The notes: generated by a model from the sequence alone, not told the origin. A stretch of 64,000 nucleotides of DNA from Bagarius yarrelli (GCA_005784505.1 VCAZ01000003.1:4117010-4181009); one strand, 5' to 3'. Positions 23,576-31,342 are shown, counted from the stretch's first letter. A program made the numbers and translations.

Positions 23576-25452
23576 TTAAGTTCTAAGATGCTTCTCAGCT
23601 CACTACAGTTAGTTATTTGTGTCAGCTTTGACCAGTCCGTTCTCTCTCACCAACAAGACAATTTTAGCAAGTGTCCAGATCCGACATTTTTCAGTGTCCA
23701 TTTCGAAGACTGAAGACTGAACACTTTCCTAAATACTCAATCATTTACATTTGCAGCATTTGGCAGACGCCCTTATCCATCTTACAATACTCCCCAAGAC
23801 TCCTTGTTATACAACTGAGCAATTGGGGGTTAAGGGCCTTGCTCAGGGGCCCAACAGTGGTGGCTTAGTGGAGAGCTGGGAATCGAACCCACAACCTTCA
23901 GGTTGGTAATCCAACACCTTAACCACGAGCCACCACTTCCCCACCACTTTAAACCAGCCCATCTGTCACACTCAAGGATTGATTTTATTCCTAATCCTCC
24001 TTTATTCTGATGCTCACAGCCTGTATGATTGTATAGACTGTATAAACTCTTGGATAAATTCTAGAGGAAAAACACTGAGTGAGTGTCTTATACTTTTCAA
24101 TCAATCCATGAAACTGTCTTTATTTAGCAGAAGGGCTGCTGGAGCAAATATGGGGTAATAAAACATATGTAATATGGGGTAATGTTAAAGATTATAGTTG
24201 TGGATTGGGGAAGTGGTAGGTGTTGGACTGCTACTTGGAGGTTCAATTCCCTGCACCACCAAGCTACCACTGCTGGGCCCCCAAGCAAGGCCCTTAGCCC
24301 TTAAGAGATAATAATGCATAATGCAGTTTCTCTTCAGAACTATGAGGCTCAGACACGGTCCGAGTATAACAATGATTTTTGCTCAAAAACCTCTTAAGTA
24401 AAAGGACTCGAACAAATCCCTCACCGCACTACCAGATGTGCACATTCTTTAGTTTATATAGGGGGGAAGTGGTACTTAATATAATATAACGCAGTTTTTC
24501 CTCACTGGAACCTTGAGGCTCAGACACGGTCCGAGTATAACAATGATTTTTGCTCAAAAACCTCTTAAGTAAAAGGACTCGAACAAATCCTCCATACTTT
24601 AGGGTTATAAAGGGAGAAGTGTTAGTGCAGTGGTTAAGGTTCCCAGCTCCACCAAGGCACCACTGTTGGGCCCCTGGGCAAGGCCCTTAACGCCCAATTG
24701 CTCAGTTGTATAAATGAGATAAACGTAAGTAGGTCTGGATAAGGGCGTCTGCCAAATGCTGTAAATGTAAGGTGTTGAACTGTTAAGTGGAAGATAGGGG
24801 ATTCGATTCCCAGCACCACCAAGCTACCACTGTTAAGCCCTTGAGCAAGACCCTTAACGCCTGATTTCTCAGTTAGATGTAATTCGCTTTAAATGCTGTA
24901 AATGTAAATATGTAGTATTCAAGTTTAATAATAATAATAATCATAATCATAATAATAATCATAATATAATATATAAGGTCACAACTGGTAAATCCTAAAA
25001 ATAATCAAAAAAAGGTGTATGTAGAAAGCCAAGCTAGTTTTCGAAGTAGATACTGTAAAACTTACAATATTTACTAGTTAAACAAAAGCGGAGTCCCAAA
25101 TAGCTTCCACTCAGACTAATAGTGCACTAAGACACACTGGTTGTTCTAGTCTAGGTAGGGCACATATGTAGGGACTATGGAGACATTTAGGATCAAACCT
25201 AAACAAGCTTCTAGCAAGCACAGATGGGCGGGACCTGCACAAAAAAACAGTTTAAAATAACCTAAAATACAGCATGCAATTACCTTTCCATTTGCATCAA
25301 AAGTGTCTCCGGTGCTGCTGTCAGCTGCCGAGGGTGAAGATGTGAGGACACCTTTGGTCCCAATCCGGATACGGGTTAGAAAATGAACGCTCCTCCATCT
25401 CCGACTCGGACGCTGTCATCAGCTTTAATCTCTTCGACATAGTGTCTCCCAT
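2410..25452 (-). CDS. lancl2: lancl2, LanC-like protein 2 (six 5' coding exons; 3' end off the left edge)
   Basis: LANCL proteins are zinc-dependent, glutathione-binding (alpha/alpha)6-barrel proteins related to bacterial lantibiotic cyclases. They add glutathione to dehydroamino acids in damaged proteins, and LANCL2 is also reported in Akt/mTORC2 and abscisic acid signalling (established knowledge). The exons are 25284-25452, 16272-16389, 15977-16184, 13738-13885, 8937-9083 and 2410-2592, joined by GT-AG introns. The phases match at every junction except for a frame break inside exon 1. About 324 of the roughly 450 residues are in the window. Stretches such as KIKDLLQQMEEGLKTADPHD, LNGRKVTFLCGDAGPLA, DELLYGRAGYLYALLY, QYVGAAHGLAGIYYMLMQ and LVHWCHGAPGV match LANCL2 more closely than LANCL1 or LANCL3. 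The WCHGAPG Cys is the first zinc ligand; the CHGTAG motif with the other ligands should lie left of position 1. The start at 25452 was chosen because it gives MGDTMSKRLKL, matching the myristoylated N-terminus of mammalian LANCL2. Confidence 0.95.
2846..3004 (-). mobile_element. tRNA-headed SINE (family A)
   Basis: Antisense family A copy: tail TACAGCATTTGGCAGACGCC at left and the tRNA-like head (rc of CTTAACCACGAGCCACCACT) at right, with an internal deletion in the body. Confidence 0.85.
3960..4650. repeat. Cluster of (CA)n microsatellites
   Basis: Separate CA tracts near 3966-4000, 4172-4195, 4459-4489, 4548-4570 and 4619-4650, plus an earlier one near 3180-3205. Alternating purine-pyrimidine tracts of this kind can adopt Z-DNA; here they lie deep in a lancl2 intron. 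Confidence 0.9.
5330..5562 (-). mobile_element. tRNA-headed SINE (family C)
   Basis: Family C: on the minus strand a head GGGCAGTGGTGGCCCAAATG, a B-box-like GGGTTCAAACCCC and a body whose complement reads GTCAGAGCGCAGGGTCAGC. The tail resembles a LINE 3' end. Similar copies lie at 31.1, 32.1, 37.4 and 60.2 kb. Confidence 0.8.
5705..5766. repeat. Near-perfect inverted repeat (25-bp arms, 12-nt loop)
   Basis: Left arm 5705-5729 and right arm 5742-5766 are complementary over 25 positions with one difference, which would be a G-U wobble in plus-strand RNA. The loop is 5730-5741. The arms do not extend further, so it is either a small foldback element or a hairpin RNA source. Confidence 0.9.
6634..6822 (+). 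mobile_element. tRNA-headed SINE (family A)
   Basis: Good full-length copy: A-box region GTGGCTCATGGTTAAGG, B-box GGTTCGATTCC, middle CCACCACTGTTGGGC and a tail related to GGGCGTCTGCCAAATGCTG. It looks like an RNA polymerase III-type SINE and not a functional tRNA gene. Confidence 0.9.
7009..7048. repeat. AAT/AAG trinucleotide microsatellite
   Basis: (AAT)n runs into (AAG)n with interspersed ACG units. Confidence 0.85.
8026..8182 (-). mobile_element. tRNA-headed SINE (family A, degenerate)
   Basis: Tail-like TTCTGGCAGACACCCTTG and AGCGACTTACA at left, a degraded tRNA-like head (rc of CAAAACCTTAACCACTTTCC) at right. Confidence 0.75.
8289..8635 (+). mobile_element. V-SINE / DANA-like SINE (family B)
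   Basis: tRNA-like head GGCTTAGTGGTTAGCACTG, the central TTTCCTCCCACGG block and the 3' half GATAGACTGGTGACCTATCC ending in GAGCGGGTATAGATAATGGA with GATG repeats. This layout is that of the zebrafish DANA/V-SINE group. Confidence 0.85.
8937..9083 (-). CDS. lancl2: lancl2 coding exon 5
   Basis: Encodes VVTAILESGKNLSRDEKKTE, RCPLLYEWHKKQYVGAAHGL and AGIYYMLMQ: 49 codons in phase 0 at both ends. The GAAHGLAGI segment is the LanC-type GxxHGxxG repeat preceding the zinc site. The wording KTERCPLLYxWHxKQY distinguishes LANCL2 from its paralogues. Splice sites are CTGAATAG before 9083 and GTGAGA after 8937. Confidence 0.96.
9108..9290 (-). mobile_element. tRNA-headed SINE (family A)
   Basis: Well-preserved antisense copy: TACAGCATTTGGCAGACGCC at left, then AGGGCCTTGCTCAGGGGCCC, then the B-box complement GGAATCGAACC, ending in the tRNA-like head. 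It starts only 25 bases from lancl2 exon 5, close to the acceptor side. Confidence 0.9.
9975..10105. repeat. GATG/GATA/GACA tetranucleotide array
   Basis: Runs of GGAT, GATA and GACA units, interrupted by AAAGACAGACAG blocks, for about 130 bases. The long Ser/Leu/Cys reading frames over it are artefacts of the repeat. Confidence 0.9.
10681..10853. repeat. GACA/GATA minisatellite with higher-order unit
   Basis: A compound unit CTAGATAGACCGACAGACAG plus one extra ACAG recurs several times between about 10740 and 10820, nested in simpler GACA and GATA repeats. Confidence 0.88.
11238..11425 (+). mobile_element. tRNA-headed SINE (family A)
   Basis: Head GTGGTGGCTTAGTGGTTAAA, B-box GGTTTCGATTCC, body GGGCCTCTGAGCAAGGCCC and tail GAGGGCGTCTGCCAAATAAT. 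Confidence 0.9.
11455..11955. mobile_element. Teleost LINE-associated repeat fragment
   Basis: Contains TGTAGACAAGCATCATTGTT, GAAGCCAGTGGAGGAAGCGC and GCATTCTGAATCATCTGCAG, blocks of a dispersed fish repeat usually found at the 3' ends of LINEs. A reading frame across 11562-11897 on the minus strand is a by-product. Confidence 0.6.
13496..13665. mobile_element. Possible SINE-like fragment
   Basis: Carries a B-box-like GGAATGGAACCCGGGTCG close to a purine-rich GGGAGAGAGAGGTAGGGAAG tract. Similar blocks occur in dispersed fish repeats, but the ends are unclear. Confidence 0.35.
13738..13885 (-). CDS. lancl2: lancl2 coding exon 4
   Basis: Encodes LLQLQRSVISPDSEIPDELL, YGRAGYLYALLYVNKEIGPD and TVDENTIAK. 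The acceptor CATCTGCAG precedes 13885 and the donor GTAAGC follows 13738. The DELLYGRAGYLYALLY block is one of the most conserved inner-helix motifs of LanC-like proteins. Length 148 nt; ends in phase 0. Confidence 0.95.
14862..15035 (+). mobile_element. tRNA-headed SINE (family A)
   Basis: Head GTAGTAGCTCAGTGGTTAAA, B-box GGTTTAATTCC, body GGGCCCCTGAGCAAGGCCCC and a partly deleted tail. Confidence 0.85.
15421..15592 (-). mobile_element. tRNA-headed SINE (family A)
   Basis: Antisense copy: TTTGCAGCATTTGGCAGACG at left, B-box complement GGAATCGAACCCGGG, and a head ending near 15592. Confidence 0.85.
15977..16184 (-). CDS. lancl2: lancl2 coding exon 3
   Basis: Encodes GIAFLYLQLHRVSGDSSHLQ, RSLDHVKRAMRNLNGRKVTF, LCGDAGPLAVAAVVHHRLKN and QADSKDCLTK. 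The LCGDAGPLA motif is a LANCL signature. The intron between exons 3 and 2 is only 87 nt, against several kilobases for the others. The donor GTACGA follows a split Lys codon (AA then G), which is completed by the first base of exon 4. Length 208 nt. Confidence 0.95.
16272..16389 (-). CDS. lancl2: lancl2 coding exon 2
   Basis: Encodes ITEAFQKKVQNKIKDLLQQM then EEGLKTADPHDFSTYTGWTG, the first helical segment of the LanC-like barrel. The acceptor (ACAAACAG) precedes ATC at 16389 and the donor GTGAGG starts at 16271. The exon begins in phase 0 and leaves one base of a Gly codon, completed by GA at the start of exon 3. Its length is 118 nt. Confidence 0.95.
17828..18190. mobile_element. Possible palindromic MITE
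   Basis: One end has TTTACCGATATATCAG and the other has TATCGGTATCGGTCCCC. These resemble inverted termini of fish non-autonomous DNA elements with CCGATA/TATCGG ends. Internal sequence is AT-rich and decayed, and boundaries are approximate. Confidence 0.4.
20085..20160. mobile_element. Possible LINE fragment
   Basis: GATTCAGAATGCAGCTGTGC followed by GTGTTGTGTTCAAC resembles the 3' coding part of teleost LINEs (an IQNAAARV-type motif). Only about 75 bases can be matched by eye. Confidence 0.35.
22720..22856 (-). mobile_element. tRNA-headed SINE (family A, truncated)
   Basis: GGGGCCTTGCTCAGGGGCCC, B-box complement GGAAATCGAACCCC and a head ending CCACCACTTCCCCC; the tail half is missing. Confidence 0.8.
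23154..23320. repeat. (AAT)n and (CATCAC)n microsatellites
   Basis: Two tracts: AATAAT repeats at about 23159-23197 and CACCATCACCAT repeats at about 23280-23318. Confidence 0.88.
23503..23575. repeat. (TA)n(TG)n microsatellite
   Basis: Long alternating TA tract passing into GTGTGTG; the hydrophobic Tyr/Ile reading frame over it is an artefact. Confidence 0.92.
23743..23944 (-). mobile_element. tRNA-headed SINE (family A)
   Basis: Nearly complete antisense copy: TTTGCAGCATTTGGCAGACG, GGGCCTTGCTCAGGGGCCCA, B-box complement GGAATCGAACCC and the CCACGAGCCACCACTTCCCC head end. A short insertion separates tail and body. Confidence 0.9.
24206..24305 (+). mobile_element. tRNA-headed SINE (family A, 3' truncated)
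   Basis: Head GGGGAAGTGGTAGGTG, B-box GGTTCAATTCCC, body GGGCCCCCAAGCAAGGCCC, then lost into the duplicated unit that follows. Confidence 0.8.
24343..24590. repeat. Diverged tandem duplication (identical core about 77 bp)
   Basis: The block 24343-24419 (starting TGAGGCTCAGACACGGTCCG, ending GAACAAATCC) recurs with no difference that I can see at 24514-24590. Flanking bases are partly matched too (CTTTAGTTTATAGGGGAAGTG-like), so the whole unit is about 170 bp. Confidence 0.88.
24612..24910 (+). mobile_element. Two family A SINEs in direct tandem
   Basis: The first copy (24612-24772) is full length with tail GGGCGTCTGCCAAATGCTGT. The second (about 24773-24910) starts within the head region, has B-box GGGATTCGATTCCC and a shortened tail. 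Head-to-tail placement suggests insertion into an existing SINE tail. Confidence 0.85.
24935..24975. repeat. (AAT)n/ATC microsatellite
   Basis: AATAATAATAATCATAATCA-type tract following the SINE tandem. Confidence 0.85.
25284..25452 (-). CDS. lancl2: lancl2 coding exon 1 (start codon; internal frame break)
   Basis: From ATG at 25452 the frame reads MGDTMSKRLKL, then ESEMEERSFSNPYPD, which fits the LANCL2 N-terminus; Gly2 and the basic KR residues suit N-myristoylation and membrane contact. This frame then reaches a TGA at 25321-25323. The end of the exon (TFDANGK, then the GTAATT donor) is open only in a different frame, and that frame is the one that joins exon 2 correctly. Exon length is 169 nt, one more than a multiple of three, although the intron phase is 0. 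The shift lies between about 25362 and 25300. It could be an assembly indel (there is a GGG run in the stretch), a real polymorphism or pseudogenising change, or an unrecognised splice arrangement. A second in-frame ATG at 25440 gives MSKRLKL. Confidence 0.85.
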
Positions 25453-26104
25453 TTCTACGGTAGCTCACACAGGACAAATAGGTCGTCCGCTTTGGCGTGC
25501 GGATAATAAAACGCGTTTTGCTTTTCCAAAGGTGGAATCGACTTGCTGCAGATGTCTCTGCTGGAGGTTAGTCCGCAGTGGGCAATGTCAAGAGTCAGTC
25601 CAAGGATATGAAAGAAAGGATCTCTGTCAGATTACGGAAAGAGAAAGTGAATAGGCCGCGACCTGTGTGTAACTTCTGTTAGGATTGTCTTGCCACTTCT
25701 CCCATTCACAGACTGCACCCCATTCATTCATAAGGTTGCACTGAATTCTTTTTATTTTATTTTAAACTATATGGCGTTTCTATAAAATAACAACAAATAA
25801 TACCTAATAATTTAAAAGCATGCCAAATTGATTTCCAATTTAAGATGGTGACTCCTATTAATCTAATAAATCAATAAAGGATAGTCTATGGCACGTGGAT
25901 TTAATTTCTAAATAGAATTGATTATTTACTGTATAAAAAAAAAAACTTTCTCTCAAAGGAAATATTTTTTAATAATGTTGATAAACTAAACTGAAAAGTA
26001 ATCTCACCAATTTAGAGGAAAAAGTGGCACATTTCCCGTTCAGCATGGCATCCTGTTCAGTGATGACCGCAGAGGCGCTCGGTTTCTTTATTATAAGGAT
26101 TTTG

Positions 26105-26125
26105 AGTTTATTCTAAGAGAAAGAG

Positions 26126-26164
<39 letters not shown>

Positions 26165-26170
26165 GAGAGA
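26105..26170. repeat. (GA)n tract upstream of lancl2
   Basis: GAGAGA repeat of about 45 bases in a purine-rich stretch, about 0.7 kb upstream of the lancl2 start codon. Confidence 0.9.
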
Positions 26171-26239
26171 TCCCATCCTTACAAAGCACAGGTCAGTTTA
26201 GAAATATGTAATAGATCCCCAATCAGCGTCCCAGTGTAA

Positions 26240-26420
26240 TCCACTGAATGTCCCTCTGTCATTTCCGGACCTAGACTTTTCCCTTCACACGGCGTAATGC
26301 ATCAGAACCGGAGAAAACGGACGGCGGCACGCGCGCACCGTCACCGGCGGCGAGGACAGATCTGTCTCGGAGGTCTCGGAGGAAACAGATGGCGATCCCG
26401 GTTTGCTCCAGGCTCCGGAC
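26240..26420 (-). promoter_or_regulatory. CpG-dense patch, candidate lancl2 promoter/5' UTR
   Basis: This is the only CpG-dense stretch near the lancl2 start (GGACGGCGGCACGCGCGCAC, CACCGGCGGCGAGG, GGTCTCGGAGG) in an otherwise AT-rich, CpG-poor region. It lies 0.8-1.0 kb upstream of the ATG, so it could be the promoter with a long 5' UTR or a separate non-coding first exon. It could also serve a divergent transcript. No TATA box is evident. Confidence 0.4.
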
Positions 26421-27247
26421 TGTACAGCAAACAAATCCATAACCACCCACCCCCCACCTCTTTCTTTCATCCCCTCTCTCTCTCTTCCTCTCCTTTCTTC
26501 TTTTCCTCCTCACTGCTGTTTATATGATTTTACAACACAGCATCATATTGCCTCGAATGTTGCAGTAAAAATGTTTAATTATTATTATTATTATTATAAC
26601 AATAATTTAATAAATGAATACACTAATGGAAAAGATGCCTACTGTTTTGTAGGACACTCTCAGTAAAAAGACAAGGCTTCTATACCCTTACTTATCTCTG
26701 GGATAGAAAGATTTAAGGAACATCTTTATACTGGTAGTCTGTAATCTAAAGTCTTAAAAATTTTAATTGTGACTTTAGTGTTTATTAAAAAATAATTGAA
26801 AAAATGTACAGATTTGGTATCTTTGTCTAGCTTTTAGTGTAATACTTTAAATATCTTTTTATATATGTACATTAAAGATACTTCTGATATAACAAATCTG
26901 AGTATATGCTTGATGTGCATACTATTCAGTTGGATTTATAATAAATAAACTCCGTTATTTAGTTGTTAATACAATATTTAGTGATTAATGATGAGTTTTT
27001 ATGACTACCTGCATTTTGTGAAAGTATTTATCAATAATTATATATCGAATATGGCTCATTATTTAAATAGTTTTTCTTTTTGTATCAGTTTAAAGAAAAG
27101 CTTGAACACACTAAACTTATTCATGAAATAGTCTGTTGATTTACATATGAGTTACAATAAGAAATGCAGTGATGTTCTGTTGAGTCCGGTTCCTTGCCAC
27201 CATCACCCTCAGCTTGCTCATCAGGGACAAACTGATTTCTATTCTAT

Positions 27248-27452
27248 TCATTTACATTTACAGCATTTGGCAGCACATGGCAGACGTCCTTATCCAGAGC
27301 AACTTACATTTATCTCATTCGTACAACTGAGCAATCAGGGGTCGAAGGGCCTTGCTCAGGGGCCCAAGGGTGGTGGCTTGGTGAAGCTGTGAATCGACCC
27401 CACAATCTTTGGGTTGGTAGTCCACCCCACTTAACCGTGAGCCACCACTTCA
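27248..27452 (-). mobile_element. tRNA-headed SINE (family A)
   Basis: TTTACAGCATTTGGCAGCAC with a small duplication in the tail (GGCAG twice), GGGCCTTGCTCAGGGGCCCA in the body, and the complement of the tRNA-like head at right. Confidence 0.88.
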
Positions 27453-27475
27453 CTTCACGTTTTATAATTATCTTT

Positions 27476-27552
27476 CACTGTGTGAAGCTGCTTTGACACA
27501 CTGTCCATCGGGGCTATACAAAAAAAAATAACTTGAATTAAATTGAATTAAG
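27476..27552 (+). mobile_element. Family D repeat tail
   Basis: GTGTGAAGCTGCTTTGACAC, then GGGGCTATACAAA and an AATTGAATTAAG tail; the 3' end of a common teleost repeat whose tail reads GCTATACAAATAAA. Confidence 0.7.
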
Positions 27553-28279
27553 TTTCGTTTGTATAATAGGGATTACTGGTAATTTTCTTCAATGCTACAC
27601 TGGGCTTATTACATATTAAACATTTATAATGACATTATTTTTAAATATTCTTTAGAAAAATGTCACAATTTTCAGGTTTCAAACCAATAAATGTAAGAAA
27701 GAAATTTCACATCATGACAGAGACTGACAAAAATTTAGGCTACAGTACTTCATATTATAAGAAATTTTACTACAATTCTTTACTCCATGAATGAAATATC
27801 AGGGATCATAAGACATATTCTTACATAGTCAGCTCATACTGACAGGAACTGTTTTACAATTCAGATATAAGAATTTGCTAGTTCAGCTGTTTTCATGTTT
27901 GTGTGAGTTACTGATATTGTGGCATGATGTAAAAAACTTGAGTTGAGAAGCAGTTTTTAAAGCCTATTCAATCATTCAACCCTGACAGACTTTTCTAAAT
28001 GCATAGAGGAGTCATACACTTACGCACCTGAGGTGGTAGGAAGTAATACGCTCTTAACCTATTGCTTTCTGGGAGTGTATACTCTATAAAAACAGTAAAT
28101 GTATAGTACAAAATCTAAAATATTAAAGTTTATTTTTCTCATAATACTCAGATCCCATAATTATTACTATTATTTGTTTTAATATGTGCAGCACCTGCTG
28201 GTGAACTGTACTGTTTAACTTTCCTTCTATAGCATTTATACCAGCATTTAGAAGATAGTTGGATTAATTTTCATAATTC

Positions 28280-28592
28280 AGGGTCACAGGGATCTGCTGA
28301 ACGTCTCTAAAAGGGCGAAAGGCAGGAGGGGTACATCCTGGACAGGTCGCCAGACTATCACAATGCCACGCACATACTCACATCCACTTCTATGGGCAAT
28401 TCAGAATCACCAATCAACCTAACATACATGTTTTTGGACTGTGGGAGGAAACCGTAAAACCCGGAGTAAACCTACACAAGCAAGGGGAGAACATGTAAAC
28501 TCCACACAGAAAGACCCCCGCCCGCGAATCGAACCTGGGTCTTCTTGCTGTGAGGCACCAGTTCTAACTCCACACAGAAAGGCTGCCCCTAA
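28280..28592 (-). mobile_element. V-SINE / DANA-like SINE (family B)
   Basis: Antisense copy: CAGGGTCACAGGGATCTGCT at left, then CCTGGACAGGTCGCCAGACT, CATGTTTTTGGACTGTGGGA and the tRNA-like head with CGAATCGAACCTGGG near the right end. Confidence 0.88.
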
Positions 28593-28597
28593 TTGGA

Positions 28598-28960
28598 TTA
28601 ATTCGGTTAAATTTTATTTGTATAGCACTTTTAACAACAGACATTGTCTCAAAGCAGCTTTACACAGAATGCGGTAACAGTAAAAAGTGTAGGTTTGTCC
28701 GTAATGAGCAAGGCGGAGGCACTTGTGGCAAGGAAAAAGTCCTTGAGGTAAAGTAGGAAGAAACTCAAGACTGACCCATCCTCATCTGGGTGACACCGCA
28801 TGTTATTGTTCATTACAACATATTGTACTGATCATATGTAATGTAAACTGTAGCTTTGGGTCAGTGTAGCAGAGTAAATACCCAGTCCATCCTCGAAGCT
28901 CCTCGAATTTAAGAAAGATATGGATTATTAAGCATATTGTTGTGTAAGAGTTAAGGACAT
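28598..28960 (-). mobile_element. Family D repeat
   Basis: Antisense copy: ATTTTATTTGTATAGCACTT, GTCTCAAAGCAGCTTTACAC, then GGCAAGGAAAAAGTCCTTGA and CCATCCTCATCTGGG. No coding frame. It abuts the preceding V-SINE. Confidence 0.7.
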
Positions 28961-29202
28961 ATTGTGTAGATTAGGTATTGTGTATTTTAGCATGACTAAA
29001 AGGGACAGCCAGAAGGTAACACACATGAAGGATCTCAGAGATAAAAGCAGGCTAAATTAATTTTAGCCTCGACTTGAACACTGAGACTGAGTCCCGAACA
29101 CTAATTAGAAGGTTGTTTCATGACTGTGGGGCTTAGTGTAATTAGTGGATTGGTTACTGTAAATGTTGTGTGTGTGCATGGTGTCCTGTGACAGACGATT
29201 AT

Positions 29203-29377
29203 GTTTCTGGCAGACCCCCTTATCCAGAGTGACTAACATTTATCTAATTTGTGCAGTTGAGGGTTAAGGGCCTTTCTTAGGAGCCCCAAAGTGGCAGGTT
29301 TGTAATGCTGGGAATCAAACTCATGATCTTCTGATGAGCAGTCCAACACAATAATTACTGCAGTACCATTTCCTTCT
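29203..29377 (-). mobile_element. tRNA-headed SINE (family A, old copy)
   Basis: CTGGCAGACCCCCTTATCCA, GGGTTAAGGGCCTTTCTTAG, B-box complement GGAATCAAACTC; several substitutions from the consensus seen elsewhere. Confidence 0.8.
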
Positions 29378-29794
29378 TCATCCCGTGCAGACAGTATTAT
29401 CTCCTATGCCCAGTGTTTCAAGGACAGGTTCCAACTCCATTATAGTTTAGAAAAGGACGTGGAAGTGATTTCTAAAAATAAACTAATGAAATATTAATGT
29501 TGTAAAAACTGTAAAAGGCTAAACAGCACAAAACAGTGGCAATATTAAAAAGCACCCACTGCTTACAAATTGAAGTATATATCCTATATTTGCTCCAAGG
29601 AATGGCTGGCCTTGAGTAAAGTTTTATTAAAATGTGTCAGTGTAATGGTTGTATATTAAATAAATGTTTTTTATTATACATAAATAAATATGTTAGAAGA
29701 GCGAATATCTCACTGCAATATTGTGCTGCTAGTTGATTTTTTTTTCTCCACACTCCAACACCCCATCACACAACATCCACAGACCCTCAGATAT

Positions 29795-30032
29795 AAGTTT
29801 CTCTCTCTCCATCTCTCTCTCTCTCTCTCTCTTCCTCTCTACCTCTCTCTCTCTCTGTCTCTCTGTCTCTCTCTTTCTCTCTACCTGTCTCTCTCTCTCT
29901 CTTTCTTCTCTTTTTTTCTGTTTCTCTATTTCTTTTACAGTCTATCTGTCTCAGTCTCTCTCTATCTCTCTCTCTCGCTCGCTCTCTCGCTCTCTCTCTC
30001 GCTAGGTTCCTCTCTCTGTCTCTCTTTGTCTT
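29795..30032. repeat. (CT)n microsatellite
   Basis: About 230 bases of CTCT with TGTCTCT and GCTCGCTC variants. It opens long Ser/Leu-rich frames that are not genes. Confidence 0.95.
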
Positions 30033-30783
30033 TGTGCATAAGATATTTCTTTATTTCATTTACATTCAGTTTTAATATGAATAGTATAAATAAAAATATT
30101 ATTTTATGCTCGCAAGGTTACAAAACTTCCACGTCTGAGCTTTTAGATATTTTGCTATAGTAAAAAATGTATACAAATTATACTGAACTGAAGCCTTTCG
30201 GTATTAAGTAAAACTCTGCAAATTACAGCATAAATTAACCTTCTTCCTCAGATTGTTACTATGGTTGTAGTTTCTTGTTCAGCTTTTACAGCTGTATTAT
30301 TTCCCCTATAAAAGACTGTAAGTTCTGAACAGTAAATCCAGATTTCATTTTTGTACAAGCTTAAATTGTCGTGACCCAAGCACTAGTTAAAAAATAAGAC
30401 ACAATCTGGAGTCTAAACCTGCACCAGACCATAATTTTATGAGTGAATTAACTCCAAAAAGGCAGAGTTTTAAAATGGAAAATAAGCATGCTGCTTACTG
30501 GTGTGAAGATGATAGGAAAATGCAGCAAATAACATATATTGTTTTCGCATTTCTTACAAATAGATTTTACTTTATGAAGCTAGAATGAAAGGAAGAATGG
30601 ACAGAAGGATAAAAGTTACAAAACAACAACAAAAAAAAAAACAAAAAAACAATAGAGAAATAAGAAGGTGTGAAGTTATGATTAAATTAAAGGCAGTATC
30701 AACTGTTCATAATTAGCATATAGCAGAGGTGGCTAATATTATTTGGAAAGTAACTCTATGGGTTCGGGATTTTATTTCCAGTA

Positions 30784-30952
30784 GGGGACGTAGTGGCTCA
30801 GTCATTAAGGTGTTGATACCTGGATGGCCGGGGTTCGATTCCCAGCACGACCAAGCCACCACCACTGGCTCCCTGAGCAAAGCTCTAAAAGAGATAAATG
30901 TAAGTCACTCTGGTTAAGGGCGTCTGCCAAATGCTTGAAGTGTAAATGTAAA
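30784..30952 (+). mobile_element. tRNA-headed SINE (family A)
   Basis: Head GTAGTGGCTCAGTCATTAAG, B-box GGGGTTCGATTCCC and tail GGGCGTCTGCCAAATGCTTG; a short deletion in the body. Confidence 0.88.
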
Positions 30953-31107
30953 TTTAGCAAAAGCCACCTGAAAGCTACCAACTTATTAAACAGGTTAAAT
31001 TAGAAGTGGATATTAAAATAAATGTAAAAAAACTGCACAGATAAGAAGAAAACCCTCAGTCATATAACCGATCATTTATACTGCTGCTGAATTTATAGTT
31101 AAAAAAA

Positions 31108-31342
31108 ATTCAACTTTATTGCAAGGTACATGTACAGAGCCAATGAAATGCATTTTTCACATATCCTATCTTAGTAAGTTGGGGGTCAGGGTCAGCTATG
31201 ATGCAGTGCCCCTGGAGCAAGAAGCATCAAGGGTCTTGCTCAAGAACCCAACAGTGGCTGGCTTGCCAGTGGTTGGGCTTGAACCCAGGTGTTTCTGGTC
31301 ATCAAATCAGCACCTTAACCATTTGAGCCACCACTGCCCCCC
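31108..31342 (-). mobile_element. tRNA-headed SINE (family C)
   Basis: Full-length antisense copy: left end ATTCAACTTTATTGCAAGGT, then GAGCCAATGAAATGC, GTAAGTTGGGGGTCAGGGTC and the complement of the tRNA-like head ending GAGCCACCACTGCCC. Confidence 0.85.

Larger units (their letters stand above)
16390..25283 (-). other. lancl2 intron 1
   Basis: About 8.9 kb. Its proximal 5.5 kb (16.4-22 kb) is almost free of recognisable SINEs apart from a possible MITE at 17.8-18.2 kb and a LINE-like fragment near 20.1 kb. The distal part near the first exon is crowded with SINEs, microsatellites and a tandem duplication. No extra exon is supported. Confidence 0.7.

Noticed and set aside
25442..25654. Plus-strand 70-codon frame at the lancl2 start
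   Set aside because: It overlaps the lancl2 start on the opposite strand and runs into its upstream region, with no homology signal of its own.
26271..26527. Arg-rich frames on both strands in the CpG patch
   Set aside because: They arise from GC- and purine-rich promoter-like sequence; neither has a domain.
29690..30160. Long Ser/Leu-rich open frames
   Set aside because: They translate a (CT)n microsatellite; there is no domain and the frames are open only because the repeat lacks stops.
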